A stretch of 64,000 nt of DNA from Streptomyces sp. TRM68416. GTDB lineage: Bacteria > Actinomycetota > Actinomycetes > Streptomycetales > Streptomycetaceae. Positions 1 to 6,758 of this stretch are shown in pieces (within the stretch, counting starts at the first letter, position 1; each line of letters begins with the position of its first letter). The stretch lies in the NCBI RefSeq assembly GCF_014596915.1, contig NZ_JACVWU010000001.1, positions 496,001-560,000 of the forward strand, in the 5' to 3' direction. The notes beneath the pieces are model-generated. The model saw only the letters and a list, made by a program, of their open reading frames with translations, did no database searches and had not been told where the DNA came from. A program made the translations under genes and the position numbers.

Positions 1-956
1 CGTACCAGCTCAAGGACCCCACCCGCGGGGGCACGTACACGGGCGACGCGGCGAACCAGTCCGACCTGTGCCTGCTGGGCACCATCTGCGTCAGCCGCGC
101 GCCGTCCACGGTCTTCACCGACGCCGACAACCACTGGGGCTCGGGAACGACGGACGACCGCGCGACGGCCGCGGTCGACGCACAGTACGGCACCGACGTG
201 ACCTGGGACTACTTCAAGAGCGCCCACGGCCGCAACGGCATCGCGGGCGACGGCAAGGGCTCGTACAGCCGCGTGCACTACGGCAACCGCTACAACAACG
301 CCTTCTGGGACGACAGTTGCTTCTGCATGACCTACGGCGACGGTGACGGCACGAACCTCGGCCCGCTGGTGTCCCTGGACGTGGCCGGCCACGAGATGTC
401 CCACGGCGTGACGTCCAAGACGGCGGCGCTGACGTACTCCGGCGAGAGCGGCGGCCTGAACGAGGCCACCTCGGACATCTTCGGCACACTGGTGGAGTTC
501 CACGCGGCGAACGCCTCCGACCCCGGGGACTGGCTCATCGGCGAGAAGATCGTCCGCCCCGGCTTCGGCCGCAACGCCCTGCGCTACATGGACAAGCCGT
601 CCAGGGACGGCAGTTCGGTCGACTGCTGGAGCGCGACGACGGGCACCCTCGACGTCCACTACTCCTCCGGCGTCGGCAACCACTTCGCGTACCTCCTCGC
701 GGAGGGCAGCGGCGCCAAGACCATCAACGGCGTCCCCCACAACTCCCCCACCTGCAACGGCACTTCCCTCACCGGGATCGGCCGCGCCAAGCTGGGCGCG
801 ATCTGGTACCGGGCGCTGACGGTCTACATGACGTCGTCGACGAACTACGCGGGGGCACGGGCCGCGACGCTTCGCGCGGCGAAGGACCTGTACGGGGACG
901 GGAGTGCGGAGTACGCGGCGGTGGGGGCGGCCTGGAGTGCGGTCAACGTGGGCTGA
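1..956 (+). CDS. Secreted thermolysin-type (M4) zinc metalloprotease, 3' part
   Basis: The reading frame is open from base 3 to the TGA at 954-956, so only about 317 C-terminal residues lie in the window; the signal peptide and propeptide are missing. The M4 catalytic signature is present: zinc motif GHEMSHGV, followed about 20 residues later by GGLNEATSD, which supplies the third zinc ligand Glu. A later GNHFAY segment matches the C-terminal lobe that holds the transition-state His. Enzymes of this family are secreted neutral proteases that cut before bulky hydrophobic residues and mature by autoprocessing. The protein ends soon after the catalytic domain with no extra domain. It is unlike the second M4 gene near 57 kb, which has no signal peptide. 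Confidence 0.93.
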   Translation, partial: YQLKDPTRGGTYTGDAANQSDLCLLGTICVSRAPSTVFTDADNHWGSGTTDDRATAAVDAQYGTDVTWDYFKSAHGRNGIAGDGKGSYSRVHYGNRYNNAFWDDSCFCMTYGDGDGTNLGPLVSLDVAGHEMSHGVTSKTAALTYSGESGGLNEATSDIFGTLVEFHAANASDPGDWLIGEKIVRPGFGRNALRYMDKPSRDGSSVDCWSATTGTLDVHYSSGVGNHFAYLLAEGSGAKTINGVPHNSPTCNGTSLTGIGRAKLGAIWYRALTVYMTSSTNYAGARAATLRAAKDLYGDGSAEYAAVGAAWSAVNVG

Positions 957-995
957 TCGACGGTGGCCACGCCCGTCTTCACCGCACTCCAGCAA

Positions 996-1589
996 CTATC
1001 CCCCGTACGGCCGCCTCTCCTTCGCCTCCCTCAACGCGCGGCCCCACCACACCAGTTGGTCCAGCATCGTCTTGGCGGCCGCGTCCGGGGCGGACGGGTC
1101 CTTGAGGCGGCCGGTGTCGTCGAAGGAGGTGCCGGCGTTGTGGAAGGAGACGGTGTCGCGGACGGTGACGGCGTGGAGTTCGGCGAAGACCTGGCGGAGG
1201 TGTTCGGCGGCGCGGAGGCCGCCGGCCATGCCGCCGTAGGAGATGAGGCCGACGGGCTTGGCGCGCCACTCGGCGTAGTGCCAGTCGATGAGGTTCTTCA
1301 GGCCCGCCGGGAAGGAGTGGTTGTACTCGGGGGTGAGGACGACGAAGGCGTCGGCGCGGGCGAGCTTCGGGGTGACGTCGGCCAGGGCCTCGGTGGCCTC
1401 GGGGGTGCGGGCGAAGGACATGGGCAGGGGGATGTCGGCGACGTCGACGACCTCGGCGGTGAGGTCCTCCCGGTCGCGGACGCGGGAGAGGAGCCAGTCG
1501 GCGACGACGGGGCCGAAGCGGCCGTGGCGGTTGCTGCCGATGACGACGGCGAGGTTGAGGGGGGCTTCGGGAGCGGTGTGTGTGGTCAT
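996..1589 (-). CDS. NADPH-dependent FMN reductase (flavodoxin-like quinone/azo reductase)
   Basis: A 197-residue flavodoxin-fold reductase. The N-terminal strand VIGSNRHGR forms the flavin phosphate-binding loop, and LTPEYNHSFPAGLKN plus SYGGMAGG are the typical FMN-ring contact segments of the NADPH-dependent FMN reductase family. Such enzymes pass electrons from NAD(P)H through FMN to quinones, azo dyes or metals in the cytosol. The ATG at 1587-1589 lies only 15 bases from a perfect inverted repeat that matches the SoxR box, so the gene is probably transcribed with a very short leader and induced by redox-cycling compounds. From memory, S. coelicolor SCO2478, a reductase of this type, belongs to its SoxR regulon; identity with that gene is inferred from position and family. 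Confidence 0.9.
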   Translation of the reverse strand: MTTHTAPEAPLNLAVVIGSNRHGRFGPVVADWLLSRVRDREDLTAEVVDVADIPLPMSFARTPEATEALADVTPKLARADAFVVLTPEYNHSFPAGLKNLIDWHYAEWRAKPVGLISYGGMAGGLRAAEHLRQVFAELHAVTVRDTVSFHNAGTSFDDTGRLKDPSAPDAAAKTMLDQLVWWGRALREAKERRPYGG

Positions 1590-1604
1590 GCCGTAGAGCG
1601 TGGT

Positions 1605-1624
1605 ACCTCAACCTTTGTTGAGGT
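1605..1624 (-). promoter_or_regulatory. SoxR-type operator of the FMN reductase gene
   Basis: The sequence contains CCTCAACCTTTGTTGAGG flanked by A and T, a perfect 8-base inverted repeat (1605-1612 and 1617-1624) with a 4-base spacer. SoxR boxes in actinomycetes are 18-base palindromes of the form CCTCAAG-N4-CTTGAGG. On the minus strand a TTGACC that could act as -35 begins just upstream, so the box would lie in the promoter spacer as expected for a MerR-family activator. No soxR gene is in the window. Confidence 0.72.
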
Positions 1625-1760
1625 CAAGTGGTCGTGTCGGTCACCCGTTCACACGCGCCGCCTGCGCCCTTTGGGTGTTCTCCCTCCGGGTATCCGTGCG
1701 GTGGCTTTGACCTGGTGAAACGCGAGGGTGGGCGGGGCGTCTGACACCCGTTCATCCCAA

Positions 1761-1777
1761 TTTCTGACGGCCCCTCA
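1761..1777 (+). promoter_or_regulatory. Imperfect TGACGG-type palindrome upstream of a surface-protein gene
   Basis: TTCTGACGGCCCCTCAG lies 72 bases before the ATG at 1849. It resembles the better palindromes at 47715-47730 and 63697-63707, which also precede genes for secreted proteins. The right half is degenerate here (CCCCTCAG against TCCGTCA), so membership of the same motif family is tentative. Confidence 0.35.
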
Positions 1778-1848
1778 GCAAGCGGGTCCGGGCTCCTGCC
1801 ACTTACCTCGGAAGGGCAGTCACCGCCGCTGACCTCCAGGGAGCACCG

Positions 1849-2364
1849 ATGCGCCGTACCGCCCGTCTGCTGACCGGGAGCGTGCTCGCCGTGGCGGCCG
1901 CCGCTCCTGCCTACGCGGCCGACGGCCAGGGTCTGGAGGTGTATCCGTCCTCCGTCGTGCCGGGCGGGCAGGTCACGGTGAACACCTCGGCGTGCGCGGG
2001 CGGCGGTACGGCGGCCGGTGACGCCAGCGCGGTCGGCGCCGGTGCCTTCACGCTGGCGCCGAGCACCCACGAGGAGGACGCGATCGGGCAGTTCCGGGTG
2101 CCACCGAGCGCGCAGCCGGGGACGTACGAGATCACCGCGACCTGCGCGGAGGGCGGGCGGCGGGTGACGGTGACGGGTGACCTGGTGGTGACGCTGGCCT
2201 CCCAGCGGCAGCAGGTGCACCCGAGAGGAAGTGTGAAGACGGGGGTCGGCGGCGCACTCGGCCCCGACCCCGTGCAGACCGCGGCCGGCGTGGCGGCTCT
2301 CGCCGTCGCCGCCGCGGGCGGTACCTGGCTCCTGCATCGCCGGGCGAGAGGCGACGGGATCTGA
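1849..2364 (+). CDS. Secreted, C-terminally membrane-anchored surface protein (unknown function)
   Basis: 171 residues. An N-terminal Sec signal (MRRTARLLTG then an Ala-rich core, cleavage near AYA-AD) leads into an Ig-like beta-rich region with two Cys (near residues 45 and 103) that could pair. A hydrophobic segment at about 145-164 and a short basic tail RRARGDGI anchor the C-terminus. I see no LPXTG or LAXTG motif before the anchor. AGGGAG at 1838-1843 is a good ribosome site. The class F sortase gene starts 111 bases downstream on the same strand, so the two are probably co-transcribed and may act together at the cell surface, but a substrate relationship is inference only. Confidence 0.8.
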   Translation: MRRTARLLTGSVLAVAAAAPAYAADGQGLEVYPSSVVPGGQVTVNTSACAGGGTAAGDASAVGAGAFTLAPSTHEEDAIGQFRVPPSAQPGTYEITATCAEGGRRVTVTGDLVVTLASQRQQVHPRGSVKTGVGGALGPDPVQTAAGVAALAVAAAGGTWLLHRRARGDGI

Positions 2365-2475
2365 CGGACACCCTCCGCTGTCCGTCCGTCGGTACCGCAT
2401 GTCCCCTCCCCCTCCGGGTCCGACGCCCCTCGCGGCCCGGAGGGGGAACCGGGGTCCGATGACGAGGAGGCGCCC

Positions 2476-3099
2476 GTGCGACGCGGGTTCGGCAACACCG
2501 CCATAGCGGCCGTGACTGTGGTGGCGCTGTGCTCCGGCGCGTGGCTGCTGCGCAGCGGCGCCGCGACGCACGCCCCGCCGCAGCCGTCCGCCGCCCAGGC
2601 CCACGCCGATCCGCGCACCCAGCGCTCCGCCGCCCCCGCGCTGCCGCCGTCTCCCCCGGACCGCGTCCGGATCCCCTCGATCCGCGTGGACGCCCCCCTG
2701 ACGGGCCTCGGGCTCACCGCTACCGGCAGCCTCGACGTGCCGCCCGCCGCGCGGACGAACCTCGCCGGCTGGTACGAGGCCGGCACCACCCCCGGTGAGA
2801 CGGGCACCGCGATCGTCGCCGGGCACGTCGACAACGCCGACGGCCCCGCCGTCTTCTACGACCTCGGCGCCCTGAAGAAGGGCGGCACGATCGAGGTGGA
2901 CCGGCGCGACGGCACCACGGCCGTCTTCAGCGTCGACTCCGTCGAGGTGTACGACGCCCGGGACTTCCCCGACGAGAAGGTCTACGGCGCCGCGCCCCGG
3001 CCGGAGCTGCGGGTGATCACCTGCGGCGGCGGCTACTCACGCACGACCGGGTATCAGGGCAACGTCGTGGTCTTCGCGCATCTCACCGGCAGCCGCTGA
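2476..3099 (+). CDS. Class F sortase
   Basis: 207 residues with an N-terminal signal anchor (about 9-28), a Pro/Ala-rich linker, and a sortase beta-barrel from about residue 70 (RIPSIRVDAPL). The catalytic His is in VAGHVDN and the catalytic Cys in VITCGGGYS, close to the C-terminus as in classes E and F; the barrel ends NVVVFAHLTG. Sortases cleave a sorting signal and transfer the protein to a nucleophile, usually the cell wall. Class F members in actinobacteria are mostly uncharacterised and their sorting signal is not well known. The gene follows a surface-protein gene and its 3' end overlaps the convergent HxlR gene by 63 bases. Confidence 0.9.
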   Translation: MRRGFGNTAIAAVTVVALCSGAWLLRSGAATHAPPQPSAAQAHADPRTQRSAAPALPPSPPDRVRIPSIRVDAPLTGLGLTATGSLDVPPAARTNLAGWYEAGTTPGETGTAIVAGHVDNADGPAVFYDLGALKKGGTIEVDRRDGTTAVFSVDSVEVYDARDFPDEKVYGAAPRPELRVITCGGGYSRTTGYQGNVVVFAHLTGSR

Positions 3100-3426
3100 C
3101 GGCCCCAGCACGTGCTGCTTGCCCCACGCGCCCAGCGGCTCCAGCGCCGCGTTGAGGGTCACGCCCTTCGGCGTCAGCGAGTACTCCACCCTCGGCGGCA
3201 CCTCGTCGTAATCCTCCCGGTGCACGATCCCGTCCGCCTCCAGCTCCCGCAGGTGGGCCGCGAGGACCTTCTCGGTCACCCCGGGCAGCTCGCGGCGCAG
3301 CTCTCCGAAGCGGTACGGGCGCAGATGCAGCGCCCAGAGGATGAGCACCTTCCACTTGCCGCCGATCACGTCCATCGCCGCGTCGATCCCGCAGACGTAC
3401 GATCCCGGTCGTCGTCCCGTCGCCAT
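3037..3426 (-). CDS. HxlR-family winged-helix transcriptional regulator
   Basis: 129 residues from ATG 3426 (MATGRRPGSY). The family signature is clear: Cys near the N-terminus (SYVCGIDAAMDVIGGKWK), then LILWALHLRPYRFGELRR and the winged-helix segment VTEKVLAAHLRELEADG, ending PRVEYSLTPKG. HxlR proteins bind DNA as dimers and often sense thiol or carbonyl stress through the N-terminal Cys. A longer frame to 3486 exists, but it would begin inside the operator palindrome, so the downstream ATG is preferred. The gene is divergent from the imine-reductase-like gene at 3532 and shares the 105-base promoter region with it; control of that gene is likely. The 3' end overlaps the sortase gene. Confidence 0.9.
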   Translation of the reverse strand: MATGRRPGSYVCGIDAAMDVIGGKWKVLILWALHLRPYRFGELRRELPGVTEKVLAAHLRELEADGIVHREDYDEVPPRVEYSLTPKGVTLNAALEPLGAWGKQHVLGPSAAAGEMREDHDVALIPGRA

Positions 3427-3481
3427 GTCCCGCCACCCCGTTCCCACTGCCTGGACCCTTTCCCGGCGGTAACCACCCACT

Positions 3482-3499
3482 CTCAAGTACGTACTTGAG
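3482..3499. promoter_or_regulatory. 18-base perfect palindrome, probable HxlR operator
   Basis: CTCAAGTACGTACTTGAG is a perfect palindrome without spacer, 33 bases before the ATG of the imine-reductase-like gene and 56 bases before the start of the divergent HxlR gene. HxlR-family operators are commonly AT-containing palindromes with GTAC/AGTA half sites, so this is the natural shared operator. Confidence 0.7.
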
Positions 3500-3531
3500 C
3501 AGGCCGATCCCCACGAACGAGCCTAGACGCC

Positions 3532-4425
3532 ATGACTGACAACGCACCGACCCCTGCTCCTGTGACTCTCCTCGGCACCGGCGCCATGGGCACCGCGCTC
3601 GCCCGCGCCTGGCTCGCCGCCGGGCATCCCGTGACCGTCTGGAACCGCACGCCCGCCCGCGCCGAGGCGCTGGCCGCCGAGGGCGCCACGGTCGTCGACA
3701 GCGCGGACGCGGCCGTCGCCGCGAACCGGCTGGTCGTCGCCTGCCTGCTCGACGACGACTCCCTCGGCGAGGCGCTCGCCACGGCCGACCTGACCGGCCG
3801 CGACCTGGTGAACCTGACCACCGGCACGCCGGGCCAGGGCCGCGCCCGGGCCGCCTGGGCAGAGGCGCGCGGCGCCCGCTTCGTCGACGGCGGCATCATG
3901 GCCGTACCGCCGATGATCGGCAGTCCGGACAGCGGGGCCTTCGTCTTCTACAGCGGGTCCGCCGCGCTCTTCGAGGAGCACCGGGACGTCCTCGCCGTAC
4001 CGGCGGGCACCGCCTACGCGGGCACGGACGCCGGGTTCGCGGCATTGCACGACGTGGCGCTGCTGAGCGCGATGAGCGGCATGTTCGCCGGGGTCTTCCA
4101 CGCCTTCGCGCTGGTGCGCCGCGAGGACATCGCGCCGAAGGACTTCGCGTCGCTGCTGGAGGGGTGGCTCACCGCGATGGCGCACACCGTGCACCACACG
4201 GCCGACCAACTGGAGAGCGAGGACTACACGAAGAACGTCGTCTCCCATCTGGCCATGCAGGCGGCGGGCAACGCCACGCTGCTGCGCACCGCCGAGGAAC
4301 AGGGGGTGGACCCCCGGCTGCTGACTCCGTACATGGAGCTGATGGATCGGCTGGTCGCCCAGGGACGCGGGGAGGAGGACACGACCGGGATCGTCGACCT
4401 CCTCGTCTCGGGGTCGCGTTCCTAG
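3532..4425 (+). CDS. NAD(P)-dependent imine-reductase-like oxidoreductase
   Basis: 297 residues. The Rossmann nucleotide site is VTLLGTGAMGTAL followed by WNRTPARA, where the Arg after Asn favours NADPH. The segment GGIMAVPPMIGSPDSG with YSG is characteristic of imine reductases rather than 3-hydroxyisobutyrate dehydrogenases, whose catalytic Lys motif is absent. The C-terminal helical part (ALHDVALLSAMSGMFAGVFH onward) is the dimerisation domain. Imine reductases reduce C=N bonds; the natural substrate cannot be told from sequence. The gene is divergent from an HxlR regulator and preceded by its palindrome. Its stop codon lies in a 19-base tandem duplication shared with the 3' end of the next, convergent gene. 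Confidence 0.83.
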   Translation: MTDNAPTPAPVTLLGTGAMGTALARAWLAAGHPVTVWNRTPARAEALAAEGATVVDSADAAVAANRLVVACLLDDDSLGEALATADLTGRDLVNLTTGTPGQGRARAAWAEARGARFVDGGIMAVPPMIGSPDSGAFVFYSGSAALFEEHRDVLAVPAGTAYAGTDAGFAALHDVALLSAMSGMFAGVFHAFALVRREDIAPKDFASLLEGWLTAMAHTVHHTADQLESEDYTKNVVSHLAMQAAGNATLLRTAEEQGVDPRLLTPYMELMDRLVAQGRGEEDTTGIVDLLVSGSRS

Positions 4426-4455
4426 GCCAGCCACTGGTTCCTAGGCCAGCCACTG
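4418..4455. repeat. 19-base tandem duplication at two convergent stop codons
   Basis: GTTCCTAGGCCAGCCACTG occurs twice head to tail (4418-4436 and 4437-4455) without a mismatch. The first copy holds the TAG that ends the imine-reductase-like gene (4423-4425). The second copy holds the TAG, read on the minus strand at 4441-4443, that ends the TSUP gene. Each copy encodes the same last residues of the TSUP protein. Confidence 0.95.
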
Positions 4456-5213
4456 CTCGTACGCCATGTTCGCCACCAGCGCGAACACCACCGTCAGCAG
4501 GACGATCCGGACGAAGCCGCTGCCCTTCTTCAGCGCGGTACGGGCGCCGAGGGTGCCGCCCGCCAGGTTGAACACGGCCATCAGGGCGGCGAGCTGCCAC
4601 AGGACCGTGCCCTGCCAGGCGAAGGTGGCCAGCGCGCCGGCGTTGGTACAGCAGTTGACGATCTTGGCGGTGGCGGAGGCGGTGACCAGGTCCAGGTGGA
4701 GGACGGCGGTGAGGGTGAGGACCAGGAAGGTGCCGGTGCCGGGGCCGATCAGTCCGTCGTAGAAGCCGATGCCGAGGCCCGCGAGGCCGATCGCGGCGAG
4801 GATCCGGCGGGGCCGGTGGCCGGGGCGGTGCCGAAGGCGGGGCGCAGGATCACGAAGGCGGCGACCGCGAGCAGCACCACCATGATCACGGGCTTGAGGA
4901 CGTCCGTGCTCATGCCGGCCGCGAGGAAGGCGCCGCCCGACGATCCGGCCAGCGCCGCGAGGCCGATACGGACGGCGAGGCGGACGTCGACCGGGGCCTT
5001 GCGGGCGTAGGTCACCGCGGCGCCCGAGGTGCCGACGATCGCGACGGCCTTGTTGGTGCCGAGCGCGTACGCGGCGGGCGTGTTCGCGGGCAGGCCCAGC
5101 AGGAGTGCCGGGAGCAGCAGGAGCCCGCCGCCGCCGACCACGGCGTCGATCCAGCCGGCCGCGAGGGCCGCGACGCACAGGACGACGATCATGGTCAGCG
5201 ATATGTCGGGCAT
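4441..5213 (-). pseudogene. TSUP (TauE/SafE) family sulfite/organosulfur exporter, frameshifted
   Basis: The N-terminal half reads from ATG 5213 (MPDISLTMIVVLCVAAL, AGWIDAVVGGGG, TNKAVAIVG) down to about 4813 in one frame; the C-terminal half (PRRILAAIGLAGLGIGFYDG to EQWLA) continues in another. Adding one G to the run at 4809-4812 would restore a single 257-residue protein, the usual TSUP length with eight membrane helices. The two repeated TSUP motifs (AGWIDAVVGGGG and GFYDGLIGPGTG) are both intact. The interval is 773 bases, one short of a multiple of three. It is either a real single-base deletion that inactivates the gene or a sequencing error in a G run; the intact coding quality on both sides favours a recent event or an error. 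Confidence 0.82.
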
Positions 5214-5467
5214 GATCGCGACCCTATGGACGGGATGGATGTGGCGTCCATCGAGATGAGGGTCCTCTGAGGTTACGGCCCGTCGGCCCGCCGGTCCCCC
5301 GCTCCGGGCTCGCGCCCGCCCCCACCCCGCAGTCGTAGACGATGCCGCCTGCACCGAACCCCCGGTGTGACCGACCCCACCCCCAGTCCCCCCGCCCCTG
5401 CTCACAGCCCGCCCCACCCCACCCCCAGGAACCCTCACACCACCCCACTGCCCCTGCTGAGGGCAGC

Positions 5468-5505
5468 GTTCCTCACGGGAAACAAACGTGATGCGGTCGG
5501 GTAAC
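5468..5505 (+). promoter_or_regulatory. GlnR binding site of the nitrite reductase operon
   Basis: Four half sites with exact six-base spacing: GTTCC-N6-GAAAC-N6-GATGC-N6-GTAAC, ending 23 bases before the first ATG. The GlnR consensus is gTnAC-N6-GaAAC repeated; the second half site is perfect and the others match 3 to 4 of 5 positions. GlnR activates nirB in S. coelicolor. The rest of the 315-base gap (5214-5467) is C-rich and shows nothing else I can name. Confidence 0.65.
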
Positions 5506-5528
5506 ACCGGCACCGCACGCTCAAGGGC

Positions 5529-6758
5529 ATGACCTCGAATTCGCGTGTGGTGGTGATCGGCGCCGGCCTCGCGGGCGTACGGCTCGCCCGGCGGCTCGGT
5601 GAGCTCGGCACGCCCGTGACGCTGATCGGCGACGAGGAGCACCGGCCCTACAACCGGGTCCTGCTCGCCGAGGTGCTGGCCGGACGGTACAGCCCCGACG
5701 TGATCGCCCTTCCGGCGCCCGCGGAGCTGACGCGCGGCCGGGTCGCCCGTATCGACCGCGAGCTGCGAGCCGTGCATCTCGCGGACGGTTCGGTGATCGC
5801 ATACGACACGCTCGTGCTGGCCACCGGCTCCAACCCGGTGCTGCCGCCGCTGCGCGGACTGTTCACGCCGGACCATGAGCTGCCGGAGGGTGTGCACGCG
5901 TTCCGCACCATGGACGACTGCCTGGGCCTGTCCAAGGCGGTACGGCCGGGGGTGCGGGCGGTCGTCATCGGCGGCGGGCTGCTCGGGGTGTCCGCGGCCC
6001 GCGCGCTCGCCGTGCGCGGGGCTCAGGTCGTCCTCGCCCAGCAGTCCGAGCGGCTCATGGAACGCCAGCTCGACCCGGGCGCCTCGAAGCTGGTGCTGCG
6101 GCACCTGAAGGACCTGGGCGTCGAGGTGCACACCGAGTGCCGGGTGCGTGACGTGCGCTGTGTCGGCGGGGCCGTTCGCTCGGTGGAGCTGGCCGACGGA
6201 TACGCCCTCGACGCCGACCTCGTGGTCCTGGCCTGCGGGGTCCACCCCCGCGTGGGGCTTGCGCAGGCGGCGGGCCTCGAGGTGCGCAAGGGGGTCGTCG
6301 TCGACGACGAGCTGCGCACCTCCGACCCGCGCATCCGGGCCGTCGGCGACTGCGCACAGCACGACGGCACGCTGTACGGGCTGGCCACCCCGGCGCTGGA
6401 ACAGGCCGAAGTGCTGGCTGAGTTGCTGGCCGGAGACCCGAACGCCCGCTACACCGGCACGCGTTCGCTGACCCGGCTGACGCTCAACGGCCACGCCGCC
6501 CACGACCGCACCGTGTTCGACCTCGCCGCGTTCGGCGAGACGGAGGCACTCCCGGGCGACGACGTCGTCCAGCTCACCGACGCCACCCGAGGCACCTACC
6601 GCAAGGTCGTCGTCCGCGACGACCGCGTGGTCGGCGGGGTGCTCGTCGGCGAACTCGGCACCGTCGGCGCGCTCGCCCGCGCCTGGGAGGGAGCAGAGCC
6701 GCTCCCCTCCGACGGCGGCCCTCTGCTCCACCTGCTCACCAACGATGGAGGCTCCTGA
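5529..6758 (+). CDS. FAD/NAD(P)-dependent oxidoreductase of the nitrite reductase operon
   Basis: 409 residues with two Rossmann folds: FAD site VVVIGAGLAGVRLARRL at the N-terminus, then ATGSNP near 97, and the NAD(P)H site VVIGGGLLGVSAARAL near 142. The segment AVGDCAQ close to residue 275 is the second FAD motif. It resembles the flavin module at the N-terminus of the large nitrite reductase subunit (compare RPYNRVLLAEVL here with PAYDRVQLTSYF in NirB) and its role is probably to supply electrons to nitrite, or formerly nitrate, reduction. The stop overlaps the nirB start (TGATG at 6756-6760), which implies translational coupling. A GlnR site precedes the gene, so expression should depend on nitrogen limitation. 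Confidence 0.88.
   Translation: MTSNSRVVVIGAGLAGVRLARRLGELGTPVTLIGDEEHRPYNRVLLAEVLAGRYSPDVIALPAPAELTRGRVARIDRELRAVHLADGSVIAYDTLVLATGSNPVLPPLRGLFTPDHELPEGVHAFRTMDDCLGLSKAVRPGVRAVVIGGGLLGVSAARALAVRGAQVVLAQQSERLMERQLDPGASKLVLRHLKDLGVEVHTECRVRDVRCVGGAVRSVELADGYALDADLVVLACGVHPRVGLAQAAGLEVRKGVVVDDELRTSDPRIRAVGDCAQHDGTLYGLATPALEQAEVLAELLAGDPNARYTGTRSLTRLTLNGHAAHDRTVFDLAAFGETEALPGDDVVQLTDATRGTYRKVVVRDDRVVGGVLVGELGTVGALARAWEGAEPLPSDGGPLLHLLTNDGGS

Noticed and set aside
3427..3486. Longer N-terminus for the HxlR protein
   Set aside because: It would begin inside the 18-base operator palindrome and adds sequence unlike the family.
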